From positions 1-11,674 of the forward strand of contig CAAFQL010000286.1 of assembly GCA_900765125.1 (NCBI GenBank): a stretch of 11,674 bases of DNA, read 5' to 3'. Under the pieces are notes generated by a model. It was not told where the DNA came from. It saw nothing but the letters and a program-made list of their open reading frames with translations, and did not search any database. Shown here one piece after another: positions 6,584 through 11,674 of the stretch; the stretch's first letter is position 1; the number at the start of each line of letters is the position of its first letter. This DNA comes from Oscillospiraceae bacterium (lineage in GTDB: Bacteria; Bacillota; Clostridia; Oscillospirales; Ruminococcaceae). The position numbers and the translations under genes are program-made.

Positions 6584-6949
6584 TCAGTCCTTCTTTATCC
6601 ATTCGGCAATATCAACGTGTTCGCCATCTGCCCACATACGTTCCAGTTGGTAGAAGTCTCTTGCTTCCTTGTAGAAAACGTGTACTATAATGTCACCGTA
6701 GTCAAGAACTATCCAGCTTGAACCATTGCCTCTGCCCTCACGATGAATAGGCTCAACGCCGATCTCAGAAAGTTTATACTCAACTTCATCTGCAAGAGTA
6801 CGAGTGTGAGTAGTGCTTGTACCATTTGCAATTACAAAGTAATCTCCCAGAATAGTAAGTTCGTTTACACCGATAACTTCTATATTCTCAGCTCTCTTGC
6901 TGTCCAGTGCCTTTACTATTACTTCAAGTATATTATTATTTTCTGCCAT
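6584..6949 (-). CDS. rsfS: Ribosomal silencing factor RsfS
   Basis: Binds ribosomal protein L14 on the 50S subunit and blocks 30S joining, lowering translation during nutrient limitation. The 121 residues are the normal length. Family signatures are LGDYFVIANGTSTTHTRTLADEV, here split across residues 34-56, then EGRGNGSSWIVLDYGDIIVHVF and FYQLERMWAD. AAAGGAG lies nine bases before the ATG, 17 nt after the LCP stop. It sits in the usual nadD-yqeK-rsfS neighbourhood, with an LCP gene inserted between yqeK and rsfS. Confidence 0.97.
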   Translation of the reverse strand: MAENNNILEVIVKALDSKRAENIEVIGVNELTILGDYFVIANGTSTTHTRTLADEVEYKLSEIGVEPIHREGRGNGSSWIVLDYGDIIVHVFYKEARDFYQLERMWADGEHVDIAEWIKKD

Positions 6950-6966
6950 ATATTCTATCTCCTTTT

Positions 6967-8232
6967 TCAGTCATCACGGCTGTAGATATTCTGTCTGCCG
7001 TCTTTTGTATTTCCGCTGCTTATATCGTTAAGATTTTCCTTGTTGCCGTTGAACTCATTGCTCAGGTACTGACCCTCGGAAACTGCCTCCACTATAGTAC
7101 TTTCTTCAGGATACACCTCATTCTGATACGGTCTGAAGTGACCGTTTATTATATCTATCGTCTCACTCTTATGAATAGAGTAAATCGCCTGTCCCTGATA
7201 CATTGCACCCTCTCCGGGAACCATGTATATGTTTACACTATCCATTGTAAGACGCTTTGAGGCAAAGTCTGCCAGCATACTCATTTCGGCAAGGGAAAGG
7301 TCTGTCGCAAGCCACTCATTTTCATATATGGTTTCCATAGATGACATTAGTTTGGTTTGTCCCATGTTTAGAAGCTTTTCCATAGCTGCTGCAAGGAAAA
7401 TTCGCTGAGCCTTTACACGTCCTATATCACCCTCGTCATACTCTCTTCTGAAACGTATAAACCATTCAGACTGCTGACCATTCAAAACCTGTTCGCCGGC
7501 AGGAAGCACCTTATCAGCTTCGTATATTATTTTCTCAGGAAGTGTGATAGGTATGCCTCCAACTTCATCAACAATGTGCTTGATATTTGCACAATCAAGC
7601 TTTACATAACAGTCTATGACCACGCAGAAACTTTCTTCTATACAGTTTACGGCACGCTGCAAAGGCGTTACACCATCCTGCTGTCCGGAAAAATATACGC
7701 TGTTGAATTTATTTGTAGATGGATTTGCATAATCGGGCATATAACAGTCTCTCGGTATCTGCAAAACATTCATCGTACCTGCAAATAAGTCAAATTGAAA
7801 AAGCCAATTAACGTCTGCAAGCTGCCCGCTTTCATCCATTCCCATGAATAATATCGTATACTGCCCTTCAACTATCTGTTCAAGGTTAAGACCGTCATTT
7901 AAAGTTTCGGGATCAATATCAGATTTAAGATTAAGCTTATCTGTATCTTCAGCAGCAGGCTTTTCAAGCTTTCCCTCCTGAAGTATAGCCGGCTGAGCAC
8001 GTTTTACCATATCAAGATAAGAGATCTGGTCAACGACAACCTCACTTCCGCTTACTGTTCGATATGCCACAATAGGCATACTAACACCAAGTGCAATTAT
8101 TATAGCTGCACTTGCTGCAATCGATATTACTTTCAGGCAGATATTGAGTATCTTTCCCTTTCTGTCGTCCCCATGTCTTTTGATATTCCTCTGAACGTCA
8201 ATTCTATTGTTTTGCTTTTTATTACTTCCCAT
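6967..8232 (-). CDS. LytR-CpsA-Psr (LCP) family protein, membrane-anchored
   Basis: LCP enzymes transfer lipid-linked glycopolymers such as teichoic acids or capsule to peptidoglycan on the outer face of the membrane. The 421 residues comprise a basic cytoplasmic N-terminus (1-28), one membrane helix at about 30-57, a spacer, an LCP domain at about 125-300, and a polar C-terminal tail. Recognisable parts are YTILFMGMDESG, LQIPRDCYM, IVDEVGGIPITLP, LNGQQSEWFIRFRREYD and GDIGRVKAQR. The arginine of the usual RSDT motif is replaced: here the segment reads QLADVNWLF, keeping the Asp. Other expected arginines (IPRD, RFRR, GR) remain. GAGGTG lies seven bases upstream of the ATG. It sits between yqeK and rsfS. 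The substrate polymer is unknown; activity as a transferase is inferred from the family. Confidence 0.9.
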   Translation of the reverse strand: MGSNKKQNNRIDVQRNIKRHGDDRKGKILNICLKVISIAASAAIIIALGVSMPIVAYRTVSGSEVVVDQISYLDMVKRAQPAILQEGKLEKPAAEDTDKLNLKSDIDPETLNDGLNLEQIVEGQYTILFMGMDESGQLADVNWLFQFDLFAGTMNVLQIPRDCYMPDYANPSTNKFNSVYFSGQQDGVTPLQRAVNCIEESFCVVIDCYVKLDCANIKHIVDEVGGIPITLPEKIIYEADKVLPAGEQVLNGQQSEWFIRFRREYDEGDIGRVKAQRIFLAAAMEKLLNMGQTKLMSSMETIYENEWLATDLSLAEMSMLADFASKRLTMDSVNIYMVPGEGAMYQGQAIYSIHKSETIDIINGHFRPYQNEVYPEESTIVEAVSEGQYLSNEFNGNKENLNDISSGNTKDGRQNIYSRDD

Positions 8233-8257
8233 ATTTATTCACCTCACAGGACAAGTC

Positions 8258-8845
8258 TCATATATGATATGTGTCATCGGGAAACATAAGGGTATATTCA
8301 TTATACGCTTCAAGTGTATAGAACGGTATAACCGCACAACGTTTAAGCTGCTTTCTCATGGAATAACGAAGCGCATACAGCATACCTTTTTCAAGACTGC
8401 GTGCACAGACCTTTCTCATTACATCAACGCCGCTGTAGTCACGTTCCTCAGAAGTCATATCCCCCAGATAAACTACTTTTTCAAGAAGTGACATACCTTT
8501 TCTTCCGATAGTATGAAATCTCACGGCATTCAGAACATCTTCATTTGCAATTCCAAATTCTGTTTTCAGGAAATATGCACCGGCAACTCCATGCCATACT
8601 TTCCACGACTGTGCCTCTTCCTTGCAAAAGCCCATTTCGCTTTTAACAGCCCAGTCATACTGCTTCTCTTTCGGATCCTCCTTACATATGTCATGAACCA
8701 TGCCTGCAAAATATGCCTTGTCAGGGTTCTCTCCGTAAAGCTTTGCAAGATGTCTGCATTCATTTGCAACATTCATGGTATGATTATATCTTTCCTTTGA
8801 AAGACGCCCCTTTAAAAATGCCTGCATCGCTTGTACATCATACAT
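8258..8845 (-). CDS. yqeK: YqeK HD-domain Ap4A hydrolase
   Basis: YqeK-family proteins hydrolyse diadenosine tetraphosphate symmetrically to ADP. Counting from the start chosen here (195 residues), likely metal ligands are His22 (ERYNHT), His51-Asp52 (GMVHDICKE), His85, His111 (RFHTIG) and Asp129 (YLGDMTSEER). The open frame also has two tandem ATGs at 8869 and 8866 that overlap the nadD stop, but they have no ribosome binding site. The ATG at 8845 has GGAGG ten bases upstream and gives the short N-terminus typical of the family, so I prefer it; the gap after nadD is then 20 nt. Adjacency to nadD is widely conserved, linking NAD synthesis and dinucleotide turnover. Confidence 0.93.
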   Translation of the reverse strand: MYDVQAMQAFLKGRLSKERYNHTMNVANECRHLAKLYGENPDKAYFAGMVHDICKEDPKEKQYDWAVKSEMGFCKEEAQSWKVWHGVAGAYFLKTEFGIANEDVLNAVRFHTIGRKGMSLLEKVVYLGDMTSEERDYSGVDVMRKVCARSLEKGMLYALRYSMRKQLKRCAVIPFYTLEAYNEYTLMFPDDTYHI

Positions 8846-8865
8846 AACACAGCTGCCTCCATTCA

Positions 8866-9468
8866 TCATACGCCATACAATTTATGCTTTAATATATATT
8901 TTACTACATTTTCCGGCAAATAGCAAGAACAATCTTCACCTTTTTTTAAAAGGTGCCTTATCTCTGTAGAAGATATAGGAAATATATCCTCACAGGAAAC
9001 AGACACCACACCATTTTCCGATAACAGTCCGGCTTGCCTTGTAAGTTCTTCACTATCTCCGTATATTCTCGATATACAGCCGATATCACAAAGTTTCATT
9101 ATTTCCTGCCAGCAGTACCATCTATTAAAACTCATAAGACTGTCGCTGCCCATCAAAAGTACAAGCGTGTCATAGGGATAAATCTCTTTCATATGGCGTA
9201 TAGTGTAGACCGTATAGCTTATGCTCTCCTGCATAAGCTCATAGTCACTAACGCTCATATTTATCTCCCTGTCAACAGCAAGTCTCAGCATGGCAAGTCT
9301 GTCTCTATCCGGTGCTACATCTATTTTATTCTGCTTAAACGGCGAAACCCTTGCAGGCACAAATATAACCTCATCAAGACTAAAACATTTAAGAGCAGTT
9401 CTTGCAAGATGAATATGTCCATTATGCACCGGGTCAAAACTTCCGCCGTATATGCCGATCTTTCTCAT
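8866..9468 (-). CDS. nadD: Nicotinate mononucleotide adenylyltransferase
   Basis: Transfers AMP from ATP to nicotinate mononucleotide, giving deamido-NAD, in NAD biosynthesis. The 200 residues are the normal length. The nucleotidyltransferase motif GGSFDPVHNGH spans residues 8-18, with the two catalytic histidines at 15 and 18. MGSDSLMSFNRW and ISSTEIR follow, and the C-terminal YLPENVVKYILKHKLYG is typical of bacterial NadD. The usual PPHK is SPFK here, a mild change. The start codon is one base after the yhbY stop, with AAAGGG in the 3' end of yhbY as ribosome binding site, suggesting translational coupling. Confidence 0.97.
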   Translation of the reverse strand: MRKIGIYGGSFDPVHNGHIHLARTALKCFSLDEVIFVPARVSPFKQNKIDVAPDRDRLAMLRLAVDREINMSVSDYELMQESISYTVYTIRHMKEIYPYDTLVLLMGSDSLMSFNRWYCWQEIMKLCDIGCISRIYGDSEELTRQAGLLSENGVVSVSCEDIFPISSTEIRHLLKKGEDCSCYLPENVVKYILKHKLYGV

Positions 9469-9469
9469 A

Positions 9470-9763
9470 TCAGCCCTTTAAATCAATAACAGGATCTTGT
9501 GGATTTCGTTTATATAAAACAAATCTGTTACCGATCACCTGCACAACCTCAGACTTTGAGCGCTCTGCTAATATTGCTGCGGCTTCTCTTGCGTCGTATT
9601 CGCAGTTGTCAAGAACATGAAGCTTTATAAGCTCACGTTTTCTCAGTGCATCCAGAACCTGCTGTACCAGTGTATCGCCGATACCGCCTTTGCCTATCTG
9701 GAAAATTGTTTCATATGTGCTGGCAATACCTCTAAGCTTTGCCCTCTGTTTACTTGTAAGCAT
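9470..9763 (-). CDS. yhbY: YhbY/YqeI CRM-domain ribosome-assembly RNA-binding protein
   Basis: A 97-residue CRM-domain protein associated with pre-50S ribosomal subunits in other bacteria. It starts LTSKQRAKLRGIA, has the RNA-binding GxxG-type loop IGKGGIGD at residues 22-29, and ends with REAAAILAERSKSEVVQVIGNRFVLYK, all typical of the family. The ATG is one base after the rdgB stop, with AAAGGAG upstream. It is followed after one base by nadD, the same order as yqeI-nadD in Bacillus. Confidence 0.96.
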   Translation of the reverse strand: MLTSKQRAKLRGIASTYETIFQIGKGGIGDTLVQQVLDALRKRELIKLHVLDNCEYDAREAAAILAERSKSEVVQVIGNRFVLYKRNPQDPVIDLKG

Positions 9764-9764
9764 A

Positions 9765-10349
9765 TTAGTTTTTCTCCTTTAAATATTCACTAAAAAGCCT
9801 CAGAGCATTTCCTCTATGGCTTATTTTATTTTTCTCGTCATCAGTCATTTCTGCAAGGGTTTTATCTCCATAACAGAAAATAGGGTCATAGCCAAAACCG
9901 TTTTCCCCTCTTTCTTCTGTACCGATAAATCCCTCACAGCTGCCTGTGAAAAAATGTCTTACACCGTTTTCGTCAATGTAGCATATCTCACAGATAAATC
10001 TTGCACTTCTTTTATTCTCCGGAACATTTTCAAGCTCACTGAGAACTTTAAGCGAGCGGTCTCTATCGCTTGCGTTTTCTCCTGCGAATCGATGAGAATA
10101 TACACCGGGAGCACCATCCAATGCATCTACGACAAGTCCGCTGTCGTCAGCAATAACAGGTATATTAAGCTTTTCATATACAGCCATAGCCTTTATTTCA
10201 GCGTTTTCACGAAATGTAGTACCGTTTTCCTCTACTTCAAAATCAGCACCTGCATCACGCTGTGAGATAACTTCCATTCCAAATGGCAAAAGTATCTGTG
10301 CCATTTCACGAAGCTTATTTTTATTATTGGAAGCAAGTATCACACGCAT
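9765..10349 (-). CDS. rdgB: XTP/dITP diphosphatase (HAM1/RdgB family)
   Basis: Hydrolyses XTP, ITP and dITP to monophosphates, removing deaminated purines from the nucleotide pool. The 194 residues are normal length. Motifs visible are SNNKNKLREM at 7-16, EENGTTFRENA at 40-50, the catalytic IADDSGLVVDAL with Asp69, GAPGVYSHRFAG, ENGFGYDPIF and SHRGNAL. The start overlaps the ftsY stop by one base (TAATG), and a very strong AAAGGAGG lies in the last codons of ftsY, suggesting that the two genes are translated together. Confidence 0.97.
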   Translation of the reverse strand: MRVILASNNKNKLREMAQILLPFGMEVISQRDAGADFEVEENGTTFRENAEIKAMAVYEKLNIPVIADDSGLVVDALDGAPGVYSHRFAGENASDRDRSLKVLSELENVPENKRSARFICEICYIDENGVRHFFTGSCEGFIGTEERGENGFGYDPIFCYGDKTLAEMTDDEKNKISHRGNALRLFSEYLKEKN

Positions 10350-11674
10350 TATATACGCTCCTCCTTTTCAAAGAGAGCATTTACAAAATCCTCTGCATGG
10401 AATGGCTGGAGATCGTCGATTTTTTCGCCGACGCCAATAAGCTTTACAGGAATATCAAGTTCATTCTTTATAGAAACAATAATACCACCCTTTGCAGTAC
10501 CGTCAAGCTTGGTGAGAACGATACCGCTTATATCAGCAGCTTCCTTGAAAAGTCTTGCCTGATTAACAGCATTCTGACCTGTAGTAGCGTCCAGAACCAA
10601 AAGTGTTTCTACAGAACAGCCTTCTGCTCTTGTAGAAATTATTCTGTTTATCTTTGCAAGTTCCTGCATAAGGTTCTTTTTATTGTGAAGTCTTCCTGCC
10701 GTATCACAGATAAGTACATCACAGCCTCTTGCTTTTGCAGCGTCAATAGCATCATATACAACTGCGCCCGGATCTGAACCCTCTGCGTGTTTGACAAGTT
10801 CAACTCCTGAACGATCCGTCCATACCTCTAACTGATCTATAGCCGCTGCACGGAATGTATCCGCAGCTGCAACGATAATCTTTTTTCCTTCTGCTTTAAG
10901 CTGATGGCAAAGCTTACCTATAGTAGTAGTTTTGCCTGCACCGTTTACACCGATAACCATGATAACAGAAGGTTTAGTGGAAAGGTCAAGGCTCTGATCT
11001 TCGCCGAGCATCTCGCTTACTATTTCCTGAATAAGACTCATGATCTCCTTAGGATCTGTTATACCTCTTTCTTTAATGCGTTTTCTCAGCGCATTACAGA
11101 TAGCTTCCGAAGTCTCAACACCCATATCACCCATTATCATAGTCTCAAGAAGTTCGTCAAACAAATCTTCATCAATTTTTGTAAAGCTGCCAAGAACATT
11201 TTGAATCCTTGACATCATGGATTCTTTAGTCTTTCTTAATCCCTCACGTATCTTGGCAAAAATGCCCTTTTTTTCAGCCTTTTCTTCCTGCTCTTGTTCT
11301 GGTTCTTCTTCTGATGCAGGCACTTCCTCTGCTTCAAAACTTTCTTCAGCGATCTCTACAGGTTCTTCTGAGCTATCATCAATATTTGCAGACGAATCTT
11401 CTTTATATTCTTCTTCCGTTTCCTCATCTTCATTCGGAAGACCTTCCAGTTCTTCTATATCCTGAGTAAGCGATGCGAGCTGTGCTGCTTCTGCTGCCAG
11501 TGCAATAGCCTCTGCACGTTCCTTTTCGGCTGTTTCCTCAGCTTCTATGCGTCGGCGTTCTTCCTCCTCACGAACTGCCTTCTCACGTTCGGAAATCGCT
11601 TCTTCTATGTCCCCTGAAAGCTGTTCTCCTGTTAAATCAGCTTCTTCCTCTACAGTATTCTCTATCTGCTCTTC
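10349..11674 (-). CDS. ftsY: Signal recognition particle receptor FtsY (5' end outside window)
   Basis: FtsY is the SRP receptor GTPase that docks SRP-ribosome complexes at the membrane. At least 441 codons are present and the frame is open to the window edge, so the N-terminus is missing. A GTG at 11323 begins a shorter open frame but is internal. The last 300 or so residues hold the four-helix N domain (from about MSRIQNVLGSF) and the G domain: P-loop GVNGAGKTT, DTFRAAAIDQL, DTAGR, TKLDGTAKGG and GVGEKIDDLQPF. Before them lie at least 140 residues of highly charged, Glu/Ala-rich A domain, with a probable helical stretch (EREKAVREEEERRRIEAEE, translated from about 11602 to 11540). Such acidic A domains mediate membrane and translocon contact in E. 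coli and vary widely. It heads the visible part of the operon and overlaps rdgB by one base. Confidence 0.97.
   Translation of the reverse strand, partial: EEQIENTVEEEADLTGEQLSGDIEEAISEREKAVREEEERRRIEAEETAEKERAEAIALAAEAAQLASLTQDIEELEGLPNEDEETEEEYKEDSSANIDDSSEEPVEIAEESFEAEEVPASEEEPEQEQEEKAEKKGIFAKIREGLRKTKESMMSRIQNVLGSFTKIDEDLFDELLETMIMGDMGVETSEAICNALRKRIKERGITDPKEIMSLIQEIVSEMLGEDQSLDLSTKPSVIMVIGVNGAGKTTTIGKLCHQLKAEGKKIIVAAADTFRAAAIDQLEVWTDRSGVELVKHAEGSDPGAVVYDAIDAAKARGCDVLICDTAGRLHNKKNLMQELAKINRIISTRAEGCSVETLLVLDATTGQNAVNQARLFKEAADISGIVLTKLDGTAKGGIIVSIKNELDIPVKLIGVGEKIDDLQPFHAEDFVNALFEKEERI

Noticed and set aside
10283..10777. 164-codon plus-strand open frame opposite ftsY and rdgB
   Set aside because: Antisense shadow of two conserved genes; low-complexity Cys/Ser/Tyr-rich translation without a recognisable domain.

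Overview
The window is a compact stretch of chromosomal housekeeping genes from a low-to-mid GC Firmicute. All supported genes lie on the minus strand, so transcription runs from high to low coordinates. The gene content (yhbY-nadD-yqeK-LCP-rsfS, yqeG-aroQ-M24 peptidase-efp, and a CD1247-like zinc protein), the strong AGGAGG-type ribosome binding sites and the U-tract terminators suggest a clostridial anaerobe. A Ruminococcus/Oscillospiraceae-like organism is my best guess; the genus is inferred from general resemblance and was not tested.

Block A (11674 down to 3792) reads like one long co-directional operon: ftsY (5' end outside the window), rdgB, yhbY, nadD, yqeK, an LCP-family gene, rsfS, a small four-helix membrane protein gene and leuS. 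Every junction is 25 nt or less, and several are overlaps or 1-nt gaps that suggest translational coupling. The products serve membrane protein targeting, nucleotide-pool cleansing, ribosome assembly and silencing, NAD synthesis, Ap4A turnover, envelope polymer attachment and leucyl-tRNA synthesis.

Block B (about 3763 to 3356) is a self-contained rpsU unit: a near-perfect SigA promoter, a structured leader of about 140 nt, a 57-codon GTG-start S21 gene and a strong intrinsic terminator. Block C (3330 to 1296) holds yqeG, aroQ and an M24 aminopeptidase in a tight row. It has no obvious promoter of its own, so it may depend on readthrough past the rpsU terminator. Block D (1266 to 36) starts at a second good SigA promoter in front of efp, continues into an acidic zinc-ribbon protein gene and ends at a 13-bp terminator hairpin.

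No mobile element, CRISPR array, tRNA, rRNA or foreign island is visible. I see no convincing new multi-gene system. The points worth a second look are small: the rpsU leader with its AUG-UAA start-stop next to the real start, the LCP protein lacking a canonical arginine, the unassigned membrane protein beside leuS, the acidic zinc-ribbon protein beside efp, and several start sites that should be moved to match ribosome binding sites.
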